NCBI GenBank assembly: GCA_020027205.1
Contig: JAHRAQ010000028.1
Coordinates: 1-64,000, forward strand
Source of the DNA: Nitrospirales bacterium
GTDB taxonomy: Bacteria > Nitrospirota > Nitrospiria > Nitrospirales > UBA8639
Direction of reading: 5' to 3'
Length of the DNA: 64,000 bases
The stretch's first letter is position 1, and each line of letters starts with the position of its first letter. Position numbers and translations under genes: made by a program. The notes under the pieces are model-generated. The model saw only the letters and a program-made list of their open reading frames with translations. It was not told the origin of the DNA and did no database searches. Below, in pieces: positions 55,806 through 63,157 of this stretch.

Positions 55806-56747
55806 TTACAGCAGGCGGATTTGGTTTTTCACTCCGGCTTTATATTCCACGTCGATGATCTTCACGTCCCCCGAGGCGCTGACCTGCATGGGCAGCACGT
55901 CAAGCGGCCGCGGGGCGGGGCCGTCCAGCACCTTGCCCGCCGCGTCATAAATGCTCAAATGGCAGGGGCACAAAAACACCCCGTCGGGATAATTCTTCGT
56001 CCTGCGCCACTTGTAGCCGCACCCCAGATGCGGACATTTGCCCGAAAATCCGATGTGCGGCGCGTTGGCCTTGTTCACCCAGACCACGCGGCCCTTGTCG
56101 TCGTGGAACGTTTTGTCTTTGCCGCCGTAGACGGCCTTGCGCACCGCCGGCGTCGCCTTCACCACCCAGATATTCTTTTCGATGCGCTGTTCCGGCATAA
56201 ACGCTTCCTTGAAACCCCGCGTGTACTTGAACTGGTATCCGATGTTGTCCTTTCTGACTTTGCGAACGTTGCCCACGGGAAACCAGGTGTTGTCATACGG
56301 CCGGTACATGGGCTGCATGAGATATTTGACCACCGGGAAGGCCAGCGGCAACGCCATCAACGCGCCAATGGCATGGGTCATGTTCGTAAAAAAACGCCGG
56401 CGGGGCACCGCCTGTTCCAGCCGGGGATAAGGCACCAGGATTTCCCCCGGCTCCACGCAAAGGTGATCTTCCAGATGGGCAATCTCCACCTCGTCAATCG
56501 TGACGTAGGCGTGACGCTCCAGCACGGGCCAACGCCGAAACTCCTCCGCCGACCCCCGCAGTCGCACCTCTTCTTCATGCGGCACGGCCTCCACCTGCCC
56601 GATCGGCACCTGCCGCTCCACGCCCCCGCCGCGTTCCCTGACGATCACATGACTGATCTCGCGGGACAGCGGGTCGACAATGATCCGGGAAATGTTGCCG
56701 ACGTCCCCGTCGGCGCATCGGGCAACGGCTGTGATTTTCGGTTGCAT
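55806..56747 (-). CDS. PRC-barrel-Rieske iron-sulfur fusion protein
   Basis: 313 aa. Residues 1-115 or so form a PRC-barrel-like beta domain (VGNISRIIVDPLSREISHVIV). A transmembrane helix at about 123-140 (HAIGALMALPLAFPVVKYL) follows. The C-terminal Rieske domain has CPHLGC (238-243) and CPCH (260-263), binding a 2Fe-2S cluster. The usual Tat-like start is replaced by the PRC-barrel, so the first domain should lie in the cytoplasm and the Rieske head in the periplasm. It is the partner of the cytochrome b directly downstream. Confidence 0.9.
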   Translation of the reverse strand: MQPKITAVARCADGDVGNISRIIVDPLSREISHVIVRERGGGVERQVPIGQVEAVPHEEEVRLRGSAEEFRRWPVLERHAYVTIDEVEIAHLEDHLCVEPGEILVPYPRLEQAVPRRRFFTNMTHAIGALMALPLAFPVVKYLMQPMYRPYDNTWFPVGNVRKVRKDNIGYQFKYTRGFKEAFMPEQRIEKNIWVVKATPAVRKAVYGGKDKTFHDDKGRVVWVNKANAPHIGFSGKCPHLGCGYKWRRTKNYPDGVFLCPCHLSIYDAAGKVLDGPAPRPLDVLPMQVSASGDVKIIDVEYKAGVKNQIRLL

Positions 56748-56762
56748 GGAAGGACGGCGGGA

Positions 56763-57572
56763 TTACGGCATCCTGATCGGCGTCGGCGTCTCCACCGTTG
56801 CGTCTTTCAACGACGACAAAAAGACGACCAGCGCGTCGATTTCTTCGTCGAACATCAGGTCCTTGTATTTGTCCGGCATTTTGCCTTTTTTGTACTGCTT
56901 GTCAAAACCTTCGGCCATCCAACTTTTGGGGTCAAGAATTTTTTGCCGCAACGCGTCGGGCGTCATGAGATTGCCGATATTGTCCAACTGCGGCCCCCGT
57001 TTCTTGCCGCCTTTTCCAAAGAGTTTATGGCAGTTGTAACATTCCTGCAGTTCCCATTGTTCCTTGCCCAACTCGAACAAATCGCCCGCCGCCGCCGTGG
57101 ACGCGGGTACGGAGGCAACTTCCTCGGCCACTTGCGCCCCACCGCCCAGGGCTTGCAGGTGCCGTTCAATGGCCGAGGCGCGTTCGTGCAGCACGCGCGC
57201 GCGTGCAATCAATTCGTCGGCCTTGCCCTGTCGGGTTCTGGCCCGGCGCGCTTTCAGGACTTTTTCGATTTTTCCTTTTTCGACTTCGGGATCGTATTGC
57301 GGAAGGCCGCTGGCCCCGCCGATGTACACGCCGGACAGCACGAGGTAAAACAACACCAGGCCGATGACGGCCCTGCCGCCTTCAAGACGCTTCATCGACG
57401 GCGCGTCCAGCAGGATAAAGACGCCGGCGCCCAGCAGGGCGTAGACAAAAAACATGATCTGGAACACGGCCGGAAAATGCGTCAGCCGCGCCGCCAGCAC
57501 CAGCGCCAGGCCCACGCCGACGCCGACCGCGCCGTTTCTGATCAGCGTCCGCCTGAAACCCTGCGCCGCCAT
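56763..57572 (-). CDS. Membrane-anchored cytochrome c with coiled-coil stalk
   Basis: 269 aa. Three hydrophobic segments near the N-terminus (about 14-30, 36-55 and 68-85) are followed by a basic/acidic coiled-coil region (about 95-145). A cytochrome c domain follows, with CYNCH at 178-182 and GKMPDKYKDLMFDEE near the likely Met ligand. It lies 18 nt after the first bd-like gene and 15 nt before the Rieske gene, between the two modules it may link. Confidence 0.88.
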   Translation of the reverse strand: MAAQGFRRTLIRNGAVGVGVGLALVLAARLTHFPAVFQIMFFVYALLGAGVFILLDAPSMKRLEGGRAVIGLVLFYLVLSGVYIGGASGLPQYDPEVEKGKIEKVLKARRARTRQGKADELIARARVLHERASAIERHLQALGGGAQVAEEVASVPASTAAAGDLFELGKEQWELQECYNCHKLFGKGGKKRGPQLDNIGNLMTPDALRQKILDPKSWMAEGFDKQYKKGKMPDKYKDLMFDEEIDALVVFLSSLKDATVETPTPIRMP

Positions 57573-57590
57573 GGGCCTTCCCCCGCTCCG

Positions 57591-59273
57591 TCAGTGCGCG
57601 CCCGCCGCCGTCCGCCCGGGCCGCAACGTCACCAGAATGGCAAAACTCACGACAAGATAAAAGACCAGCGTGATCCCCGTAATCCACCAGGCGGAATAGG
57701 CCAGCGTCGGCGTAAAGGCTTCCGCCGTAAAATCGGGGTAGAGGTTATAGACGTGGTAGTATTTTCTGGTAAGCGACCGCACCGTGCCCATCAGGCCCAT
57801 CGTCCAGATGGCGCTGAAGGCCAGAAAAATCAGCGCGAACTGCGACGCAAAATCGATCTTTCCCCAGATGATGGTGCCGGTCCGAATGGCCCGGTGATAG
57901 AGAATATAGTTGACGATGGTGAGAAAGACCAGCGTGAACGCGGCCGCGTTTTTGGCCGGCATCAGCGCCAGTTCGGACGCCCACGACGGCAGTTCCACCT
58001 CTTCGGTCGCCAGCGCCTGCGTGGCCACAAAGCCATGCGGCGTCATCCAGATGGCGTCGGCCACCACAATCATCAAAAACCCGACCTTGATCATGGTGAA
58101 GGACGACACGGTAAATCGCAAACCGGGCAGTTTGCTCAAGACGGGCGGCAGGAGGACCAGCAGGGCCAGAAAGATCAGGGACTGCCATTCCGGCGGCGGG
58201 AACAGTTTCCAGGCAACGCCCATGACCGCGGGAATGAGCATCACCGCCACCATGACCAGGCCGGATATCCGCACCCGCTCCACGCCCTGAATGCGCTTCA
58301 TGCTCAACCAGATGTAATAGTTGCTGGCCAGAAAAATCAGCCCGACCATGGCGCCCTGCATTTCAAAAAACATCGACAGTTGGTCGGCCATCATGTAGGG
58401 GCAGATGGAGGCGTCGTAATCACACAGTTCATAGGCCAGGAGGTAGCCCATGAACGGCAGCAGGAGGAGCGCGCCCACGCCGATCAGATTCCCCACGAAC
58501 CCCATCCAGTCGTAATACGAACGCTCTTCGTCCGTTTTGGATCCCATGTACATATACGCCGCCACCAGCCCGGCGATGAACCCGCCAAACGTCACGTTGC
58601 CGACCAGCCGGTGAAGATTCAGGGGCATCCAACTGTAATTGGCCACCTTGTCCCACAGCCCCGCGGTCTGGATAAACTCCAGCAATGAAACGCCTTCCGC
58701 CGATTTGGCGGGCGTGTTCATAAACGCCGTCGGCCCGTCAATGGCAAACAGGGTGATCGTGCCCACCACGTTCAGCAACACCCCCAGGGCGATATGGCGG
58801 GCTTTCTTGGCGCCGCTCATGGAATCCCAGGAATAAAAATACGTGTAGAGGATAATCGTTTCCGCAATAAACAGCAGGGGATACACCACGGCGAAAATGA
58901 GGAAGAAATGCTTGATCAGCCAAGTGGTGAACCCCGGATAGGTGCCCAGCAGGACAAAAATAAACAGCCCGCCCGTCAACGCCGTCATGCTGTAGAGAAT
59001 CACCGTGACTTTGGTGATTTCCCGCGCCAGACGGTCGTACTTCGGGTCCTGATTTTTATAGCCCAGCCATTCCGCCACCACGGCGAAAATCGGCGCGCCC
59101 AGAATGAAGGCCGCAAACAGAATGTGGAGTTGCGCCACCACCCACACCCCCGTCCGATTGCCGGTATACGGGAGTTCCACGGACGGCGCGGGCGGCAACT
59201 GCGCCCAGGCGACGGCCACCCCCCCAAGCACAACCCCGCAAGCAATCCAGACACTGCGCGTGACGGATTTCAA
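57591..59273 (-). CDS. Cytochrome bd-like oxidase subunit I (CydA superfamily), copy 1
   Basis: From a TTG at 59273, which has AGGGGG 6 nt upstream, the protein is 560 aa; a TTG at 59321 is less likely. A signal-like first helix is followed by about 14 membrane segments. Heme-ligand regions are VAQLHILFAAFILGAPIFA (His50) and WMPLNLHRLVGNVTFGG (His221), with MTPHG later. As in copy 2, no GRQPW Q-loop motif and no CydB partner are visible. It may reduce oxygen or work in reverse electron transfer with the bc-like core. Confidence 0.87.
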   Translation of the reverse strand: MKSVTRSVWIACGVVLGGVAVAWAQLPPAPSVELPYTGNRTGVWVVAQLHILFAAFILGAPIFAVVAEWLGYKNQDPKYDRLAREITKVTVILYSMTALTGGLFIFVLLGTYPGFTTWLIKHFFLIFAVVYPLLFIAETIILYTYFYSWDSMSGAKKARHIALGVLLNVVGTITLFAIDGPTAFMNTPAKSAEGVSLLEFIQTAGLWDKVANYSWMPLNLHRLVGNVTFGGFIAGLVAAYMYMGSKTDEERSYYDWMGFVGNLIGVGALLLLPFMGYLLAYELCDYDASICPYMMADQLSMFFEMQGAMVGLIFLASNYYIWLSMKRIQGVERVRISGLVMVAVMLIPAVMGVAWKLFPPPEWQSLIFLALLVLLPPVLSKLPGLRFTVSSFTMIKVGFLMIVVADAIWMTPHGFVATQALATEEVELPSWASELALMPAKNAAAFTLVFLTIVNYILYHRAIRTGTIIWGKIDFASQFALIFLAFSAIWTMGLMGTVRSLTRKYYHVYNLYPDFTAEAFTPTLAYSAWWITGITLVFYLVVSFAILVTLRPGRTAAGAH

Positions 59274-59341
59274 GGATGCCCCCTCGTTATCTGTCCGACC
59301 ACGGCGGGCCGACGCCGGCAAGCGCCGGGACGCGCCGCCCG

Positions 59342-59911
59342 TTACTTCGGCGCGTCCGCGGGCGCCTTTTCGGCGGCCTTGGGCGCGTCAAACATCGGGT
59401 CGTCGTCGGGCGTGCCCATCGGCGCCCATTGCCCGTGCGTCACGTTATATTCCATGCCCTTCAACCCAAACGTGGCCTCGTAGGCAATCACTTTCCACCG
59501 CTCATCCTCGGACAGTTTGGATTTCCAGGCTTTCATTTTGGTGCCCTTGACCCCTTCGGACACGCGCCAGAACCACTGGGAGTCGGAGAACAACTTCATA
59601 TGCTCGCCGCCGCGAAAATCCCGCGCGCCGGCTTTCACGGGTTTGCCGTCTTTCCCGTGACAACTGGCGCAATTGACGTCAATATTTTCCGCGCCGATAA
59701 AAATGGCTTTCCCCTCCGCCAGAATATCGGGGTTGTTCCAATAGCCGTCCGGCATATGCTTGTCGGCATAGTCCGGGGGCGGCGGGGGCGGCGGCACCGG
59801 CGGCTTGGCCTCACCGCAGGCAACCAGCATCCATCCCATCACCGCCATCGCCACGGCGTTCAACGTCCGTCGGTACGCACAATTCGATCTGTCATCCATA
59901 AAGACGCTCAT
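59342..59911 (-). CDS. Monoheme cytochrome c lipoprotein, first gene of the operon
   Basis: From the ATG at 59911 (GGAG about 10 nt upstream) the protein is 189 aa. A lipoprotein signal ends LVACG with Cys32. A Pro run (PVPPPPPPP) forms a stalk, then the cytochrome c domain has CASCH at 81-85 and MKAWKSKLSEDE near the Met ligand. It opens the eleven-gene respiratory operon and may be the soluble-side electron carrier. The longer open frame to 60001 has no family character. Confidence 0.9.
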   Translation of the reverse strand: MSVFMDDRSNCAYRRTLNAVAMAVMGWMLVACGEAKPPVPPPPPPPDYADKHMPDGYWNNPDILAEGKAIFIGAENIDVNCASCHGKDGKPVKAGARDFRGGEHMKLFSDSQWFWRVSEGVKGTKMKAWKSKLSEDERWKVIAYEATFGLKGMEYNVTHGQWAPMGTPDDDPMFDAPKAAEKAPADAPK

Positions 59912-60010
59912 GTCGTTCGCGCTCCATAAAAAAAGAAATGGTGAAAATGGTGAACCCGGCGGCCCCATCGCATGACACGCGACCACGCGCCGGCGGCCCA
60001 AACGGGGCGG

Positions 60011-60040
60011 GTTATATCACCATCGGGGTAAAATTGTAAA
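60011..60040 (-). promoter_or_regulatory. Sigma70 promoter of the respiratory operon
   Basis: On the minus strand, TTTACA (60040-60035), an 18-nt spacer and TATAAC (60016-60011). The predicted start is about 60004, giving a leader of about 93 nt to the first cytochrome gene. Confidence 0.5.
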
Positions 60041-60055
60041 TGTTTTCCAACCGCG

Positions 60056-60445
60056 TCACGGCCGACGGGGCGCGGACGATGCGCCGCCGCTCTCCTTCTC
60101 CTCCCGTTTTTTCCGCATCCAGGCTTCCCAGGACCGCCCCGACGCCGTGTCCTCTCCGGTGAAACGCACGCTCTGAATGTCGCGACAGAACACTTTCAGG
60201 AGACCGGGGCGGCCCGGCAGGAGCAGTTCGAGGCAGGATTCCGCGCCCGCCGCCACCCGATTGCAGACATAGCCGCAGACGGACTCCGAGCCGGCAAGTT
60301 CAAGCGTCACGTCGCCCCGGTAATCAAACGCCCATTCCATCACCCGCAGCCGCTCCTCCTCCGACCGCGGACGAACCACCGTCCCCTGAAGGCTGTGCGC
60401 GGAAGCGTGGTCGGCGGTGGCATGGTCGGCGGCGTCTTGAGACAT
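60056..60445 (-). CDS. Hypothetical protein next to hpnH
   Basis: 129 aa from the ATG at 60445 (GGGGGGT upstream). It is His/Ala/Asp-rich at first (DHATADHASAHS), then has a compact domain with VMEWAFDYRGDVTLEL, ESVCGYVCNRV and LLKVFCRDIQSVRF, and ends with a charged helix (AWMRKKREEKESGG). The middle part could be a small beta-barrel of the WYL- or Sm-like size, but no family was recognised. Being 35 nt after hpnH, it is probably co-transcribed with it. Confidence 0.65.
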   Translation of the reverse strand: MSQDAADHATADHASAHSLQGTVVRPRSEEERLRVMEWAFDYRGDVTLELAGSESVCGYVCNRVAAGAESCLELLLPGRPGLLKVFCRDIQSVRFTGEDTASGRSWEAWMRKKREEKESGGASSAPRRP

Positions 60446-60480
60446 GGGCACCCCCCGGCGAATGAGTCGTCGCGAGCGGG

Positions 60481-61497
60481 TCAGGTCGCGTTGGGAAACA
60501 GCGTGGCCCTGACCGTGCCGACAAACCCCGCCCACGAACCAAACGTGTCCTCGACCGCCGAGGCTTCGTACCCGCAATGCACCATGCAGTCTTTGCATTT
60601 GTCATTGCGCCCGACGCCGTACCGTTCCCAGTCCGTCTCGTCCAACAGGGCTTGAAAACTCCCCGCATAGCCGTCCTGCAGGAGGTAACAGGGTTTCTGC
60701 CAGCCGAAAATGTTGTAGGTGGGATTCCCCCAGGGCGTGCATTGATACTCGCGCTTGCCCATTAAAAATTCCAGAAACAGGGGTGACTGATTAAACCGCC
60801 ACCGCCGTTTTCGATCCGTGAGCACCCGGGCAAACAGTTGCTGTGTCCGATGCCGCGTCAGGAACCCCTGCTGATCCGGGGCCTTGTCGTAACTATAGCC
60901 GGGAGAGACCATCATCCCCTCGACCCCCAGTTCCATCATCTCGTCAAAAAAGGCCCGCACCCGCACCGGGTCCGCGTCGTTGAACAGCGTCGTATTGGTG
61001 GTGACCCGGAATCCTTTCCGCAGAGCGATGCGGATGGCCCGCAACGCCGCGTCAAACACGCCGTCACGACACACCGCGAGATCATGCTCCTCGCGCAATC
61101 CGTCCATGTGGATGCTGAAGGTCAGGTATTTTGACGGCGCGTAGTCGTCAATTTTGCGTTCCAGAAGAAGCGCGTTCGTGCACAGATACACGTATTTTTT
61201 CCGCCGCACCAGCCCGCGCACAATCTCCGGCATCTCCGGGTGAATCAGCGGCTCGCCACCGGGGATGCTGATAATGGGGGCGCCGCATTCGTCGGCCGCG
61301 GCCCAGCATTGTTCGGGCGTCAACCGCCGGTCCAGGACGTGATCGGGATACTGGATTTTGCCGCACCCGGCGCAGGCCAGATTGCACCGAAAGATCGGCT
61401 CCAGCATCAACACCAGCGGATAGCGCGGCACCTGCTTGAGTTTTTGCAAGATGACGTAACTCGCCACGGTGAACATCTGCGAGAGAGGAACCGCCAT
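60481..61497 (-). CDS. hpnH: Adenosyl-hopene transferase HpnH (radical SAM)
   Basis: Adds the adenosyl group to diploptene, the first step to extended (C35) hopanoids. The 338-aa protein opens MAVPLSQMFTVASYVILQK, typical of HpnH. The radical-SAM cluster motif CNLACAGC has its cysteines at 38, 42 and 45. GGEPLIHPEM and TFSIHMDGL follow. The C-terminal block CKDCMVHCGYEASAV supplies more cysteines. No squalene-hopene cyclase gene is in the window. Hopanoid synthesis ties to the ispG and dxs genes close by. Confidence 0.94.
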   Translation of the reverse strand: MAVPLSQMFTVASYVILQKLKQVPRYPLVLMLEPIFRCNLACAGCGKIQYPDHVLDRRLTPEQCWAAADECGAPIISIPGGEPLIHPEMPEIVRGLVRRKKYVYLCTNALLLERKIDDYAPSKYLTFSIHMDGLREEHDLAVCRDGVFDAALRAIRIALRKGFRVTTNTTLFNDADPVRVRAFFDEMMELGVEGMMVSPGYSYDKAPDQQGFLTRHRTQQLFARVLTDRKRRWRFNQSPLFLEFLMGKREYQCTPWGNPTYNIFGWQKPCYLLQDGYAGSFQALLDETDWERYGVGRNDKCKDCMVHCGYEASAVEDTFGSWAGFVGTVRATLFPNAT

Positions 61498-61676
61498 GGA
61501 TTTCCGGAACCCTTTCTGTCGGTCAGGCGACGGCGTGACCGAGCGCCGCGTCGTCCGCGTTCACCGCTCCCCGCAACGCCTGTCCTCGTTCGACCACCGG
61601 CGGCGGCCGCCCCAACGACTCATGGGACTACGGCCCGCCCGCGCCGTAAATCCGAGACCGGCCGGGGCCGGGGCAA

Positions 61677-61752
61677 TGGAGGCGCCGAGCGGGTTCGAAC
61701 CGCTGCATCGCAGTTTTGCAGACTGCTCCCTTAACCACTTGGGTACGGCGCC
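61677..61752 (-). tRNA. tRNA-Cys (GCA anticodon)
   Basis: Minus-strand cloverleaf: acceptor GGCGCCG with CGGCGCC, D-stem CCC/GGG, anticodon stem GCAGT/ACTGC around loop CTGCAAA (anticodon GCA), and T-arm AGCGG TTCGAAC CCGCT. The discriminator is U as expected for Cys, and CCA is encoded at 61679-61677. Confidence 0.96.
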
Positions 61753-61761
61753 CGCGGTCGC

Positions 61762-61790
61762 ATTATAACGAGGGGCCGCCCCCCTGACAA
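61762..61790 (-). promoter_or_regulatory. Sigma70 promoter for tRNA-Cys
   Basis: On the minus strand, TTGTCA (61790-61785), a 17-nt spacer and a perfect TATAAT (61767-61762). The tRNA 5' end is 9 nt downstream of the -10 box, so the transcript begins at or very near the mature end. Confidence 0.7.
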
Positions 61791-61846
61791 GGCGACACGC
61801 CGCCGTCCCGCCGTCCATCGGGCATGGCGCGGGCGCCGGCGGCGCG

Positions 61847-63037
61847 TCATCTCGAAGGCATCATGGGCAGGTCATGACCGGCGGTCGACGCCGCCGCATC
61901 AACCAGGGCCAGGTCCGCCCCGGACGCCGCCGCCGCCGCATCGGACGAGTCCGCATCAGGCGCGTGGCCGTCGCGCCGCTCCAACGCCATCGCCTCCACC
62001 TCATCCACAAGAACGTCGACCAACTCTTCCGACGGCACCTTGCGCACCAGTTTGCCGTGTTTGAACAAAATGCCCATGCCCTGCCCGCCCGCAATCCCGA
62101 TATCCGCCTCTTTGCCTTCCCCGATGCCGTTCACCACGCACCCCAGCACCGACACATTCAACGGCGCCGTGATATGGCCCAGCCGTTGTTCCACCTCATT
62201 CGCCAGCCGCACCACGTCAATCTCCACCCGCCCGCACGTCGGACAGGCAATCACGTTCACCCCCCGGTGCCGCAGTTCCAGCGACTTCAGAATTTCAAAC
62301 CCGACCTTCACCTCTTCCACCGGGTCCGCCGCCAGCGACACCCGCAGCGTATCGCCGATGCCCTGCGACAGCAGCCACCCCAGCCCAATCGCGGATTTCA
62401 CCGCCCCCGTCATCGCCGTCCCCGCCTCGGTGATGCCGATATGCAGCGGATAATCGGATTGATGCGCGAACAACCAGTAGGCATCGACCGCCATGTGCAC
62501 GTCCGACGCCTTCAACGACACCTTCATATCAGTGAACCCCGTGTCCTCAATGGCATGGACCGCGTTCAACGCCGACTCCGCCAGCGCCTCCGCCGTCGGA
62601 TACCCGTACCTCTCCAGCAACGGCCGCTCCAACGACCCGCCGTTGACGCCCACGCGCAACGGAATCCCCCAGTCCCGCGCCGCCTGAATGACCTCGGCCA
62701 TTTTCCACCACGGCCCGATATTCCCCGGATTGATCCGCACGCAATCCACCACCTCCGCCGCCTTCAACGCCAGCCGGTGGTCAAAGTGCACGTCCGCAAT
62801 CAGCGGAATGCCGACGCCCGCCTTGATCGCCGGCAACGCCTCCACCGCCTCTTGGTCAGGCACCGCCACCCGCACCAGTTCACACCCCGCCCGCTCCAGC
62901 GCATGAATCTGGTCGATGGTCCCCCGCCGGTCCCTCGGATGCGGGATCGTCATCGACTGCACCGACACCGGCGCCCCGCCACCGACCACGACGCCGCCCA
63001 CCCGAACCGCCCTCGTCTTTCTCCGGTTAATCCGCAT
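61847..63037 (-). CDS. ispG: 4-hydroxy-3-methylbut-2-enyl diphosphate synthase (GcpE)
   Basis: The penultimate step of the MEP isoprenoid pathway. From the ATG at 63037 it has 396 aa, opening MRINRRKTRAVRVGGVVVGG. SMTIPHPRD, RVAVPDQEAVEAL, NPGNIGPWWKM and VNGGSLERPLLERYG are family blocks. The iron-sulfur cysteines are in ACPTCGR and VLGCVVNGIGEGK. The last 45 residues are an Ala/Asp-rich tail not found in typical IspG. dxs lies upstream on the same strand with one repeat element between. Confidence 0.94.
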   Translation of the reverse strand: MRINRRKTRAVRVGGVVVGGGAPVSVQSMTIPHPRDRRGTIDQIHALERAGCELVRVAVPDQEAVEALPAIKAGVGIPLIADVHFDHRLALKAAEVVDCVRINPGNIGPWWKMAEVIQAARDWGIPLRVGVNGGSLERPLLERYGYPTAEALAESALNAVHAIEDTGFTDMKVSLKASDVHMAVDAYWLFAHQSDYPLHIGITEAGTAMTGAVKSAIGLGWLLSQGIGDTLRVSLAADPVEEVKVGFEILKSLELRHRGVNVIACPTCGRVEIDVVRLANEVEQRLGHITAPLNVSVLGCVVNGIGEGKEADIGIAGGQGMGILFKHGKLVRKVPSEELVDVLVDEVEAMALERRDGHAPDADSSDAAAAASGADLALVDAAASTAGHDLPMMPSR

Positions 63038-63047
63038 CGCCCCCCTT

Positions 63048-63155
63048 ACATCATTCCCGACCATCCCCCGCCGTCATCCCCGCCTTTCTCTTTCCGTCAT
63101 TCTCTTTCTGTCATTCCCGACATTAGTAATCGGGAATCCATCCTTCCGTTCCATC
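63048..63155. repeat. Family A half element between dxs and ispG
   Basis: Degenerate CCGTCATCCC/CCGTCATTC copies at 63070-63105 and one clear left arm at about 63106-63145 (GTCATTCCCGACATTAGTAA then TCGGGAATCCATCC). No right arm is seen. Confidence 0.75.
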
Positions 63156-63157
63156 CG

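Noticed and set aside
52901..55950. Plus-strand open frames of 398 and 655 aa
   Set aside because: Also antisense to the bd-like, membrane protein and cytochrome b genes, with the same biased composition.
55761..58688. Very long plus-strand open frame (975 aa) over the cytochrome operon
   Set aside because: Antisense to the Rieske, cytochrome c and bd-like genes. The product is His/Arg/Gln-rich with no family character, as expected from high-GC antisense frames.
48639..60001. Classical cydAB oxidase
   Set aside because: No cydB-like gene, and the bd-like proteins lack the GRQPW quinol loop; the call bd-like is safer.
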